Shown here in pieces: positions 8,354 through 14,754 of a stretch of DNA of 18,277 nucleotides; within the stretch, counting starts at the first letter, position 1; each line of letters begins with the position of its first letter. Both the position numbers and the translations under genes were made by a program. The stretch comes from Lysobacter antibioticus. GTDB taxonomy: Bacteria; Pseudomonadota; Gammaproteobacteria; Xanthomonadales; Xanthomonadaceae. The notes beneath the pieces were generated by a model, which was not told the origin of the DNA, searched no databases, and saw only the letters and a list, made by a program, of their open reading frames with translations. Location of the stretch: the NCBI RefSeq assembly GCF_001442535.1, contig NZ_CP013141.1:5583374-5601650 (forward strand), in the 5' to 3' direction.

Positions 8354-9364
8354 ATGTGCTATTCCGCAAAGGTCCGAGCCGAATACCGGGAGTATGTGAA
8401 GGAGTTCGGGGCCATCCTCTCGCTCGACCAGTACGTCGCCGAATTCTGGGAGCAGATGGGGGACGACTGGATCAAGAAGATGCCTTCGGCCTTGCGCGCC
8501 TGGTTCCGCGGTCCGGGGACCAAGGCCAAAGCACACATCGGCCAGTCCATCGAGGATTGGACTGCCAGGCAGATCCCGGAATACGAAGCCGAGCTGGCGA
8601 AGCAACTCGCCCGTCTGGAGGAGAACGAGCGGAAGCTGGCTAAGAAGGTCACCAAGACCGCTCAGGAGGAAGTCCGCAAAGCGACGGCGAAGATTGAGTC
8701 AACGGCAGCGATGCTGAAGTTGCTCACCAAACCGAATGCCGCGGCGGACACCGCCCGAATCTTCCCGCAGTCGATTGCGCCCATCATGGTGTGGGAGAAC
8801 GGCCGGCGCGTGGTCAAGATGATGCGCTTTCAGTGCCGAAAGGCTGGCGCGCCATCGAGCAGCGACTGGGTCATCGACCGGGTAACCAAGCAGAAGCGGA
8901 TGTCTGGCACGTACAACGCTCGGCGCGACAACCTGGAACGTTTCTGGCGAAAGCAATTCGGCTACAGCCACGGCATCGTAATTGCCGACACCTTCTTCGA
9001 GCACGTCTGGCGACACGACATGGAGGGCCGAGAGCTGCGTCCAGGCGAAAAGCGAGAAGACGTGATTCTCGAATTCGTACCGGACACCGACAAGACGATG
9101 CTGATCGCTTGCATCTGGTCGCACTGGGATGGTGCCAGTGCCGGCGAGCCTGACGAGCCAGACCTGCAGTCGTTTGCGTTCATCACGGATGACCCGCCCC
9201 CCGAAGTCGCCGCCGCGGGGCACGATAGGTGCGTTATTCCGATCAAGCCAGAAAACGTGGACGCCTGGTTGCAGCCAAACCCCGAGAACCTCGCCGCCAT
9301 GCATGCCATCCTTGACGATCGCGAACGTCCCTATTACGACCATCAGTTCGCCGCGGCAGCCTGA
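8354..9364 (+). CDS. SRAP-domain protein (YedK/HMCES family) with coiled-coil insertion
   Basis: This 336-residue protein belongs to the SOS-response-associated peptidase family. These enzymes form a thiazolidine crosslink with abasic sites in single-stranded DNA through Cys2 after removal of Met1. Visible conserved residues are Cys2 in MCYSAKV, Asn188 and Arg190 in GTYNARR, Glu216 in FFEHV and His290 in GHDRCVIPI, with DAWLQP following as in the family. The start has GGAG 7 bp upstream. Typical bacterial members are around 220 residues. Here roughly residues 40-135 are extra, and 70-130 is a Lys/Glu/Ala-rich predicted coiled coil. The insert separates Cys2 from the rest of the core. A role in protecting abasic or damaged DNA is established for the family; the job of the insert is unknown. 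Confidence 0.9.
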   Translation: MCYSAKVRAEYREYVKEFGAILSLDQYVAEFWEQMGDDWIKKMPSALRAWFRGPGTKAKAHIGQSIEDWTARQIPEYEAELAKQLARLEENERKLAKKVTKTAQEEVRKATAKIESTAAMLKLLTKPNAAADTARIFPQSIAPIMVWENGRRVVKMMRFQCRKAGAPSSSDWVIDRVTKQKRMSGTYNARRDNLERFWRKQFGYSHGIVIADTFFEHVWRHDMEGRELRPGEKREDVILEFVPDTDKTMLIACIWSHWDGASAGEPDEPDLQSFAFITDDPPPEVAAAGHDRCVIPIKPENVDAWLQPNPENLAAMHAILDDRERPYYDHQFAAAA

Positions 9365-9604
9365 TCAGGTCTGGCGTTCCGCCGGGTCCATTTTGCCTAG
9401 AGCGATCAGGAGCTCGTCGATCCGAGCGCATACATATTCGTGGGCATCACCATCGCTACCGGCTAGCTCGACAATTGGGTCCGCGTAGCAAGCGAATGCG
9501 GGCCAGAACTCGGCGTCGTCGGGGTGTTGGAGAGTGATCTCGACCGCATGCCGCTCAAGGGCTTTAAGGCTCCCGGTGAGGAGCGTGAGGGTTTCTGGCG
9601 TCAT
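9365..9604 (-). CDS. Small hypothetical protein convergent with SRAP gene
   Basis: This 79-residue acidic protein begins MTPETLTLLTGSLKALERH. ATG 9604 is preceded by TTGGAGAG, so I prefer it to the upstream in-frame ATG at 9661. The sequence is helical in pattern with DDAEFWPAFACYADPIVELAG in the middle and ends in AERQT. The stop codon abuts the stop of the SRAP gene with no gap, so the two genes converge end to end. It has no recognised domain. It overlaps the 3' end of the next minus-strand gene by 41 bp, suggesting translational coupling. Confidence 0.6.
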   Translation of the reverse strand: MTPETLTLLTGSLKALERHAVEITLQHPDDAEFWPAFACYADPIVELAGSDGDAHEYVCARIDELLIALGKMDPAERQT

Positions 9605-9932
9605 GGGTCTCTCCAAGGCAGCGTACGAAGGCGAGCGGGAACCTGTCTCGCAAGAAGTCATCGTTCTTAGCGGCCCATTTTTCGCACCAGCGCCGAGCCT
9701 GTGCCTCCGAGTCGGCGACCGCGTGCTTGCGCTGGTCCAACCGGCACCAGGCGTAGACCGTTACGAGCCACTGCCCGTTTCCGAGTGCAAGGATCTTGGC
9801 GACCACGTACACGTCGAGGTGCAGAATCCAGATCTCGTCGTCCGGGTTGGGGTCGCCCGGTTTCCAATGGTGGATGTTCCGGGGGCGCCAACGCTCCCAC
9901 CGATACCGTGATGGGGGTCGTGTCGTAGCCAT
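9564..9932 (-). CDS. Hypothetical Trp/Arg-rich small protein
   Basis: This 122-residue protein starts MATTRPPSRYRWERWRPRN. An upstream ATG at 9998 in the same frame would add 22 residues, but the extension is low in protein-like character. The body has beta-like segments (DEIWILHLDVYVVAKILALG, WLVTVYAWC) and a Trp-containing helical stretch (EAQARRWCEKWAAKNDDFL). It overlaps the 5' end of the 79-residue gene downstream by 41 bp. I recognise no family and see no clear ribosome site, so confidence is moderate. Association with an SRAP gene in an accessory region is the only context clue. Confidence 0.55.
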   Translation of the reverse strand: MATTRPPSRYRWERWRPRNIHHWKPGDPNPDDEIWILHLDVYVVAKILALGNGQWLVTVYAWCRLDQRKHAVADSEAQARRWCEKWAAKNDDFLRDRFPLAFVRCLGETHDARNPHAPHREP

Positions 9933-10247
9933 GAGCAGATTCTGCGCCGGCCGGTCTCTGTGGCTGCGACCGGTGATCGGAGACGATGAAGCGTTCATTT
10001 GGATTGCTCCCAGTCCGCCGGCCCCGGAACGGCAAGGAAGCCCGTAGTCCGCCTCTAGCTACGAGCCCCACCAGCCGACGTCGCCCTAGCCTGGCCCGCC
10101 CAAGGGGACGTCCGCCCGGTAGTTGCGAGCGTGGCACCGCGTGCGCGACGGGGCGACGTGAGGCCGCCTGACCGGAAGTGGTCTGCCGACCGAGAACCGG
10201 CTCGACCTCGGTCCAAGCCAGCGGGGACAGGAGGGGGCAAGGAGGGA

Positions 10248-10279
10248 AACTGGGGGATCAAGAGAGTAGGTCCCCAGTT
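10248..10279. repeat. Stem-loop, 8-bp arms
   Basis: AACTGGGG (10248-10255) and CCCCAGTT (10272-10279) are perfect inverted arms around a 16-nt loop. No T-tract follows directly, so an intrinsic terminator is not supported. Confidence 0.5.
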
Positions 10280-10370
10280 GCCGTGGGCGCGCCAAACTCC
10301 CAGCCTCAACTTTTTCTACGCCTCGTCGCAACGACGAAAAAGGCCTTATTTCCGAGGCTTTTGGCGGTAT

Positions 10371-10381
10371 CCATTGGTCGG
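10371..10381 (+). repeat. Repeat unit CCATTGGTCGG, copy 1
   Basis: The 11-mer CCATTGGTCGG is repeated exactly at 10446-10456. A 10-bp version lies inverted at 10547-10556. It stands five bases before a perfect DnaA box. It could be a short iteron-like protein binding site. Confidence 0.5.
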
Positions 10382-10385
10382 CGAG

Positions 10386-10394
10386 TTATCCACA
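10386..10394 (+). promoter_or_regulatory. DnaA box TTATCCACA
   Basis: TTATCCACA is the strict consensus of the high-affinity DnaA box. A single 9-mer can occur by chance, but it lies in a repeat-rich, gene-free stretch, five bases after a CCATTGGTCGG repeat. Confidence 0.45.
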
Positions 10395-10445
10395 GACAGG
10401 CAATTTGGCGATTTTTCCGCCTCTCTCCAGGCCTTTTTCTCCAAG

Positions 10446-10462
10446 CCATTGGTCGGCCGACC
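10446..10462 (+). repeat. Repeat CCATTGGTCGG copy 2 fused to 12-bp palindrome
   Basis: Copy 2 of CCATTGGTCGG (10446-10456) runs into GGTCGGCCGACC (10451-10462), a perfect 12-bp palindrome. This creates two opposed half-copies of the repeat core back to back. This is the architecture of a dimer binding site. Confidence 0.5.
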
Positions 10463-10505
10463 ATTGCTCGCCCCTTAAAATTCAGTCACTTACGAAGGCC
10501 GGTTC

Positions 10506-10521
10506 TTTTGACCTTTTGACC
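10506..10521 (+). repeat. Tandem TTTTGACC
   Basis: TTTTGACC occurs twice head to tail with no spacer (10506-10513 and 10514-10521). Confidence 0.5.
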
Positions 10522-10546
10522 CCAAGAAGACATCAAACCGCTTGAT

Positions 10547-10556
10547 CCGACCAATG
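10547..10556 (-). repeat. Repeat CATTGGTCGG copy 3, inverted
   Basis: CCGACCAATG is the exact reverse complement of the 10-bp core of the two upstream CATTGGTCGG copies. Confidence 0.45.
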
Positions 10557-10579
10557 ACGCCCGCTTGGGATGTGTGGAA

Positions 10580-10594
10580 GCATACGACGTATGC
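10580..10594. repeat. Short inverted repeat GCATAC-N3-GTATGC
   Basis: Perfect 6-bp arms surround GAC. This is a possible operator-type site about 220 bp upstream of the 10813 gene. Confidence 0.35.
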
Positions 10595-10812
10595 CTCCGA
10601 GATCAGCCCTATGGCTGCCCTATGCTGCCGTTTCAGACATCTCCACTACCTGTAGCGCTCGCTGAAGTCGTAGCACTCCATCTGTCACTGTTCATCAAGC
10701 CGCCAATTGATATTCGGTAAGGATTTGTAGTACTCACGGAAGCTTCTCCCTTGGGATCTGCCTAGGGCTACACTTGCAGCTCGGCTCCGCTGAGCCCCAG
10801 GAGCACACGCAC

Positions 10813-11316
10813 ATGGATCAGCAACCGAGTCACGCACCTTTCCGACTTTTTCGAATCAGCCCCGCGCCCTTTGGCAAACAGGCATTCGCGATCTGTGCTG
10901 CATTTCGGGATCATCGAAGCGATCTCAAATCTGAGTGCTTCGTCCTGATGCAAACGTCAGTGACGGATGGTCTTGCATTCGGCACTCGGTTCTCGTACTC
11001 AGATAAAACGGACGGACAATCGCCATTCGTAATTGATGAGGCGTTCGCGCTAGACGACGCTTTGCATCAAGCGGAGACGATGTACTCCGTACGGGCGCAA
11101 GAACTAGATCAAGTGTTTATGGAGAAGCTGGCCTGGGCGAGACCGAGTTTTTCGGAGATCGCTCAACACAGGCTTGTTGGCATTTGGGCTCACACTCCGC
11201 TTAGCGATTCGCTCCTGAGTATCGCTGACAAGTCAGGCTGCGAGCCGCTGAGCCAATTTATCTATTCGCTTCGTGCTCTCCCCAAATTCACGCAGACACA
11301 ACTGCTGCCATTCTAA
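10813..11316 (+). CDS. Hypothetical soluble protein
   Basis: This 167-residue protein is not one I recognise. ATG 10813 is favoured by AGGAG at 10799-10803. An in-frame ATG at 10774 lacks a comparable site. The protein has beta-strand-like segments (FRLFRISPAPFGKQAFAI, SECFVLMQTSVTDGLAFGTRF) and a helical C-terminal half (DALHQAETMYSVRAQELDQV). It has no signal peptide, membrane segment or catalytic motif. It lies isolated on the plus strand. Its size and surrounding non-coding spacers resemble a gene cassette, but no proper attC site is demonstrable at its 3' end. Confidence 0.65.
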   Translation: MDQQPSHAPFRLFRISPAPFGKQAFAICAAFRDHRSDLKSECFVLMQTSVTDGLAFGTRFSYSDKTDGQSPFVIDEAFALDDALHQAETMYSVRAQELDQVFMEKLAWARPSFSEIAQHRLVGIWAHTPLSDSLLSIADKSGCEPLSQFIYSLRALPKFTQTQLLPF

Positions 11317-11452
11317 CTGCAGAACTAATCGCCGCCAGAATATATCGGCCGCGATTCGCCGGGTCCAGAAACTTCTTCGGCGTTATGCAAAGCGAATCGG
11401 CCAAACAGTTGCAGTCCCCATAGCCCGCGGCTTCCAGCTAAATTTGTCCAAT

Positions 11453-11467
11453 CCGAAGCCGCTTCGC
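11453..11467 (+). repeat. CCGAAGCCGCTTCGC repeat, copy 1 (attC-like core)
   Basis: The 15-mer is repeated exactly at 11857-11871, so the two copies bracket the 98-residue gene. It resembles the hairpin tip of class 1 integron attC sites (CCGACGCCGCTTCGC). Forty bases downstream, AACTCAAGCGTCAACGC resembles the attC right end (AACTCAAGCGTTAGATGC), but with a mismatch in the core GTT. Confidence 0.35.
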
Positions 11468-11531
11468 CCGTAGGTGCATTAACATCTAGTCCGGATAACA
11501 TAACTCAAGCGTCAACGCGACGGAGATATCA

Positions 11532-11828
11532 ATGAAATACTTTGTCGATTTCCAGCGCATGCCAAAGGGGGCTCTTCGACCGCTCGATGAGGGCGAAGTC
11601 GTGCCACTTAAAATCAGCGCCGGCAGCGATCCGTCCCTACTCCCCAATGTGGGTGACTATGTGCTGATTGATAATTCAATGTATCGCGGTGAAGGACGAT
11701 CCAGCTTTACGGGAAAGGTGAGATCTCGCCTTTTTCGCTACATCTGTGCGAATGAGGAGAGCAACTGCGCAGTAACTATAGTCGTAGAAGATACCGACGA
11801 TGACTGGGAAAAGTTGGTCAAAGAATAG
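11532..11828 (+). CDS. Small hypothetical protein between attC-like repeats
   Basis: This 98-residue acidic protein starts at ATG 11532, with CGGAGAT placing GGAG about 8 bp upstream. It has a beta-rich pattern (MKYFVDFQRM, VGDYVLIDN, CAVTIVVED) and an acidic C-terminus (DTDDDWEKLVKE). An OB- or SH3-like small barrel is possible from the strand spacing, but this is a guess. It has no recognised family. It converges with the SLATT gene 295 bp away. Together with the flanking CCGAAGCCGCTTCGC copies, the unit has the size and layout of an integron-type cassette. Confidence 0.65.
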   Translation: MKYFVDFQRMPKGALRPLDEGEVVPLKISAGSDPSLLPNVGDYVLIDNSMYRGEGRSSFTGKVRSRLFRYICANEESNCAVTIVVEDTDDDWEKLVKE

Positions 11829-12123
11829 ACGAGTAAGGTTTAGTCTTTCATGCAAGCCGAAGCCGCTTCGCGGCTCGATGTGAGCGCTGCGGTTGACCGC
11901 GGAAACTGACGCGCCCACGGCTACTAAGTTCAAACCAGTCTCTTCACGCCAAGGAACGTCGAGGAACATTGGAGCGCAGCTTACAAGCTTGGTGCGTTCA
12001 CCGCTGGCTTGATCCGTTTCATCACGCCGACTCGTTAGGCGAACCCTTGGCAATTCCTGGCCTCGGCTGGCGTACTAAGCTGCGGTCCTTTCCGACTTTC
12101 TACAACACTGGCGCCGATCTGGT
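11829..12123. other. Convergent intergenic region
   Basis: These 295 bp lie between the convergent 98-residue gene and the SLATT gene. They contain the attC-like hairpin at 11857-11875. Frames reading through 11969-12196 on the plus strand and 12035-12259 on the minus strand overlap the SLATT gene and look like shadows. No other gene is supported. Confidence 0.45.
11857..11875 (+). repeat. CCGAAGCCGCTTCGC copy 2 with AGCCGC-TTC-GCGGCT hairpin
   Basis: The second exact copy of the 15-mer (11857-11871) contains a perfect 6-bp hairpin AGCCGC/GCGGCT with loop TTC (11861-11875). CAAGCCGA before it also matches the class 1 attC left side. The complementary right arm is not preserved, so this is at best a degenerate attC. 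It could equally serve as a transcription terminator stem for the upstream gene, though no T-tract follows. Confidence 0.4.
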
Positions 12124-12735
12124 TCACTGGCCAATCTTGATCGCCAAGAAAAGCTTGACGAATACGTACCCGACGAAGGCCATAGCGACAAAGTAGTGGG
12201 AGAAGATCATGGCGGTCACCAATCGGGCTTTGGTCCAGCGACCGACGTAAATCAGCCACTCGCTACGACTCTCGGGCTTCTCCGTGAGCAGCGTGAAGAG
12301 ATAGTCAATAGGCTTGTGGTTCGCGTACTTCTCGAGGATGTCATAATACTCCTTCGTCAGTTCAGCGTAATATTTAGCCGTCACGGGACCATTTATCCCG
12401 GCGAGCTTTCTAGCAAAGCGCCCAAGCTCGACGCCATTGCGGTGCATCGCCTCTGATCGCGAAACGAAGTTCTCTTGGCCGAGAAGTAGCGAGTAGACCA
12501 GGATGAGCACAGCAAGAACTGCTTGCGTGGCATTGAGATAGATCGCCTCGACACCAAAATGGATGTTGAACGCTTGCATCATCGGCACAAATACAAGCGC
12601 TGCCGATATGAGCGACACAGTCCATTGCGAAAACTTGTGGTGCCGCTCAAGGCGCTCGCTGGCTCGATACCTTGACCTGGTGGTGATCTTCGTCCGTCGC
12701 ACCAGTTCGTTAATGCGATTCTCAACATTTTCCAC
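12124..12735 (-). CDS. SLATT-family membrane protein (defence-associated)
   Basis: This 203-residue protein starts at a GTG (12735) preceded by the strong purine-rich site GGGAGGGAGG. Residues about 37-55 and 65-86 are the paired transmembrane helices of SLATT domains. They are followed by the conserved soluble helix region (RSEAMHRNGVELGRFARKL, 93-111). A third hydrophobic helix (about 175-198) ends the protein, which is beyond the minimal two-helix core. SLATT proteins are predicted pore-forming effectors of nucleotide-signalling conflict systems, acting in the inner membrane to kill or arrest infected cells. No nucleotidyltransferase, SLOG or reverse transcriptase gene accompanies it. Its nearest partner is the XRE gene 112 bp upstream on the same strand. 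Confidence 0.78.
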   Translation of the reverse strand: MENVENRINELVRRTKITTRSRYRASERLERHHKFSQWTVSLISAALVFVPMMQAFNIHFGVEAIYLNATQAVLAVLILVYSLLLGQENFVSRSEAMHRNGVELGRFARKLAGINGPVTAKYYAELTKEYYDILEKYANHKPIDYLFTLLTEKPESRSEWLIYVGRWTKARLVTAMIFSHYFVAMAFVGYVFVKLFLAIKIGQ

Positions 12736-12807
12736 GTTCCTCCCTCCCTGAGTCGCCGCGCTGCGCGTTGCGCGCCGGATAGCATACTGGCGCCGCCATT
12801 GCTCCAG

Positions 12808-12823
12808 GAGCACCACGGTGCTC
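12808..12823. repeat. Inverted repeat between XRE and SLATT genes
   Basis: GAGCACC and GGTGCTC form perfect 7-bp arms with a 2-bp centre (or a 6-bp stem with a 4-nt loop). It lies between the stop of the XRE gene and the start of the SLATT gene. It may be an attenuator, terminator or operator for SLATT. No T-tract is present. Confidence 0.35.
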
Positions 12824-12847
12824 GGATCGAGGGATGCGCGCGCCCAG

Positions 12848-13186
12848 CTAGGTCGCGTTCCGAACAAGTTCCTCGATTGCATCGATAAGCTTGGCCACCC
12901 TCGTCTCGCTGCCTGGCACCCCGGCGACCAACGCGTCAATCCTGGCGCCAAGCTCACTTGTCGGCGCTCGAACGGAAAAAGCGGACACCCCGAGAAATGT
13001 GCAAAGTTTGCGCACATTTGGAGAGAGCGTGATCATTTGCCCGCGCTCCATCTTCGAAATTTGCCCGGGGTCGACCCCCGTCTGCTCGGACACAAAAATA
13101 AGCGTTATCCCTGCCCTAGCACGAGCTTCACGCAAGCGCTTCCCTAGCCGCAAGGCGTCCGCTTGTGTGTTGAATCGCTCGGCCAT
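12848..13186 (-). CDS. XRE-family transcriptional repressor
   Basis: This 112-residue protein has a Cro/C1-type HTH at about residues 13-68. It includes GKRLREARARAGITL, FVSEQTGVDPGQISKMERGQ and KLCTFLGVSAF, with a short helical C-terminal tail (RVAKLIDAIEELV). I use ATG 13186; an in-frame ATG at 13207 would add 7 residues. Neither start has a good ribosome site. The palindrome ATGTGC-N9-GCACAT sits exactly between the two starts, and a second copy lies inside the gene. It is divergent from the DUF4031-MazG-UDG operon, 44 bp from that operon's first codon, and upstream of SLATT. It therefore probably represses both directions. Confidence 0.85.
   Translation of the reverse strand: MAERFNTQADALRLGKRLREARARAGITLIFVSEQTGVDPGQISKMERGQMITLSPNVRKLCTFLGVSAFSVRAPTSELGARIDALVAGVPGSETRVAKLIDAIEELVRNAT
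12995..13019. promoter_or_regulatory. Intragenic operator-like palindrome AAATGTGC-N9-GCACATTT
   Basis: Perfect 8-bp arms (12995-13002 and 13012-13019) flank a 9-bp spacer inside the XRE coding region. The core ATGTGC-N9-GCACAT is identical in arms and spacing to the palindrome at 13187-13207. The overlapping GCAAAGTTTGC (13001-13011) adds a nested palindrome. Confidence 0.6.
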
Positions 13187-13207
13187 ATGTGCTAAATATT
13201 TGCACAT
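13187..13207. promoter_or_regulatory. Operator-like palindrome ATGTGC-N9-GCACAT at the divergent promoter
   Basis: Perfect 6-bp arms (13187-13192, 13202-13207) surround a 9-bp AT-rich spacer. It lies between divergent starts (XRE at 13186, DUF4031 at 13231), where an autorepressor site would be expected. ATTTGCA-type half-sites continue to 13216. Confidence 0.65.
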
Positions 13208-13230
13208 TATTTGCAACTTTGCGAGCCCGG

Positions 13231-13521
13231 ATGGCCGTCTATGTGGACTCAGAAGGCATTCGCTGGCGGGGCAAAGATTGGTGCCACTTGGTGGCCGACT
13301 CGATGGAAGAACTTCACGATTTTGCGGCCCGGCTCGGATTGCAACGCCGCTGGTTTCAGAATAAGGGGCGCTATCCTCACTACGACGTAACAATGAGGGT
13401 TCGTGACCGCGCCTTGCTGATGGGGGCGATCGATGCTGACCGCGCCACGTTGATCGCCTGCTGTAAGCGCGTCCGAGCAGATATGCTGCAGCGGAACGCT
13501 CAAGCGATGATGCCCTGGTAA
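13231..13521 (+). CDS. DUF4031 domain protein
   Basis: This 96-residue protein covers the DUF4031 family from end to end. It starts MAVYVD, and then shows WRGKDWCHLVADS (Trp17, His19), a helix with DEL-like MEELHDFAARLG, a WFQNKG loop, PHYD (His50, Asp52) and RDRALLMGA. I chose ATG 13231 because homologues begin at MAVYVD; the upstream ATG at 13189 lies inside the operator. The biochemical function of DUF4031 is unknown; small stand-alone members are common in phages and mobile elements. The His/Asp pattern hints at a catalytic or metal-binding role, which is inference. It is the first gene of an operon, 24 bp before the MazG-like gene. Confidence 0.85.
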   Translation: MAVYVDSEGIRWRGKDWCHLVADSMEELHDFAARLGLQRRWFQNKGRYPHYDVTMRVRDRALLMGAIDADRATLIACCKRVRADMLQRNAQAMMPW

Positions 13522-13545
13522 CGCCTCTTGGCGAAGGACTGCTAG

Positions 13546-14754
13546 ATGATCCGCGCGCTACCCCAACCACAGCCGCTCTCGTTGCCCGAGTACGCACTTA
13601 AGGCTCGACAGACCAATCGATTTGAGAGCACGCCTGACGAGTTCGACAATCTCCGCTTCGGGTACTTCGGAGAGGCTGGGGGGCTGCTCGCCTCGGTAAA
13701 GAAGGCTGTCCGCGATCAGTTGACGGAACCACGGAGTGCTCTAGCCGCCGAAGAATTGGGCGATGCACTCTGGTATTTGGTTGGGACGGCGACCTTCCTG
13801 GAGATTTCGCCCAATGAGTTGGGCGAACACTGCATCCGTCGATTGCGCAAGCGCTTCGGAGAAAACGATCGACCCGTGTCCGAGCCCGTGAGTTTCCGCC
13901 AAATTGACGGGATCCTTGATACCCACAAAGAAGGCTGGGACCTGGACAGAGTCAGGCAGCTGGGCATTTTAGCTAATGCAGCCGGAAGTCTTGCCAGCAC
14001 ATCGTTAACTCAGTTTCGGGCGATGAGTCCACCAGCGCTGCGGGAACACTTTGGCACCCTATTTGCCGAGTGGGTTCTCACTTGTGGCTGCTTTGACCTG
14101 CGTGTCGAGAGCATTGCGCGGGACAACCTCGACAAAATTTCGAGTCGCTGGCCGGGCGACGACAGGATCTATACGGACTATTTCGACCCAGATGGTAAGT
14201 TCCCCGCTCACGAGCAGCTCCCAAGACAATTCGAGATTGAGTTCGTCGAACGCGATGGCTACGTAGTTCAACTGCTCAACGGCGTCTTCATCGGGGATCG
14301 CCTCACCGATAATAGCAACGAGGCAGACGATTACCGCTTTCACGATGTGTTCCATCTCGCCTACATTGCTTATCTTGGATGGTCGCCCGTAGTGAGGGGC
14401 CTGCTGAAGCGCAAGCGCAAGTCCGATGGAAAGATTGACCAGAACGAGGACGGTGCACGTGCCATGATCATTGAGGAAGGCATCGCCACTTGGATCTTCA
14501 ACCACGCCAAATATTTTGAATTCTACGATGGTGTGGAGGCCGGCAAGCTCGACTACGGACTCCTCAAGCAGATTCAAAATATGGTTGCTGGTTACGAGGT
14601 GGACCAATGTAGACTCTGGCAGTGGGAGCTCGCGATCTTGAAAGGATTTGAGGTGTTTCGTCTTCTGAGACTGCACCGTGGTGGAATAGTCTCAGTAGAC
14701 ATGGAAAGCCACGAGTTATCGTTTCGCCCATTTAGTACGTTAGCAGTACAATGA
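13546..14754 (+). CDS. Tandem MazG-like nucleotide pyrophosphohydrolase with unknown C-terminal domain
   Basis: This 402-residue protein starts at ATG 13546 with GAAGGA 7 bp upstream. Residues about 13-105 are an all-alpha NTP pyrophosphohydrolase (MazG) domain, with GEAGG (Glu43) and EELGDALWY (Glu69, Glu70, Asp73). These provide the acidic Mg-binding set, and the domain ends in RLRKRFGE. Residues about 130-205 repeat the pattern (GILANAAGSLAS, AEWVLTCGCFD, NLDKISSRWPGD) without the acidic motif, so this is a degenerate second copy. Residues about 225-396 form a domain I cannot name, with FHDVFHLAYIAYLGWSP (His266, Asp267, His270) and EDGARAMIIEEGI (Glu310-Glu311), which could form a metal site. 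MazG enzymes hydrolyse (d)NTPs to monophosphates. It overlaps the UDG gene by 4 bp (ATGA), implying coupled synthesis. Confidence 0.85.
   Translation: MIRALPQPQPLSLPEYALKARQTNRFESTPDEFDNLRFGYFGEAGGLLASVKKAVRDQLTEPRSALAAEELGDALWYLVGTATFLEISPNELGEHCIRRLRKRFGENDRPVSEPVSFRQIDGILDTHKEGWDLDRVRQLGILANAAGSLASTSLTQFRAMSPPALREHFGTLFAEWVLTCGCFDLRVESIARDNLDKISSRWPGDDRIYTDYFDPDGKFPAHEQLPRQFEIEFVERDGYVVQLLNGVFIGDRLTDNSNEADDYRFHDVFHLAYIAYLGWSPVVRGLLKRKRKSDGKIDQNEDGARAMIIEEGIATWIFNHAKYFEFYDGVEAGKLDYGLLKQIQNMVAGYEVDQCRLWQWELAILKGFEVFRLLRLHRGGIVSVDMESHELSFRPFSTLAVQ

Larger units (their letters stand above)
9933..10812. other. Non-coding control or origin-like region
   Basis: No convincing gene lies in these 880 bp. 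The segment 10240-10600 is dense in repeats and palindromes: a perfect DnaA box, three CATTGGTCGG copies, a 12-bp palindrome, tandem TTTTGACC and several hairpins, each listed separately. Such density resembles replication or partition control regions of plasmids or integrative elements. No replication protein gene is adjacent in the window, so the function is open. Confidence 0.4.

Noticed and set aside
9534..9911. 125-residue plus-strand frame
   Set aside because: It is antisense to two minus-strand genes with better starts and composition. Its translation is Pro/Val-rich without motifs.
12736..13017. N-terminal extension of the SLATT frame back to ATG 13017
   Set aside because: It would overlap the XRE gene and adds Arg/Pro-rich non-protein-like sequence. 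GTG 12735 has an excellent ribosome site right before the conserved part.
13208..13597. N-terminal extension of the XRE frame to 13597
   Set aside because: It runs antisense through DUF4031 and is low complexity. The XRE family domain begins shortly after ATG 13186.
14059..14676. 205-residue minus-strand open frame opposite the MazG-like gene
   Set aside because: It is antisense to a gene with clear MazG motifs. It has no family signature and no ribosome site of note.
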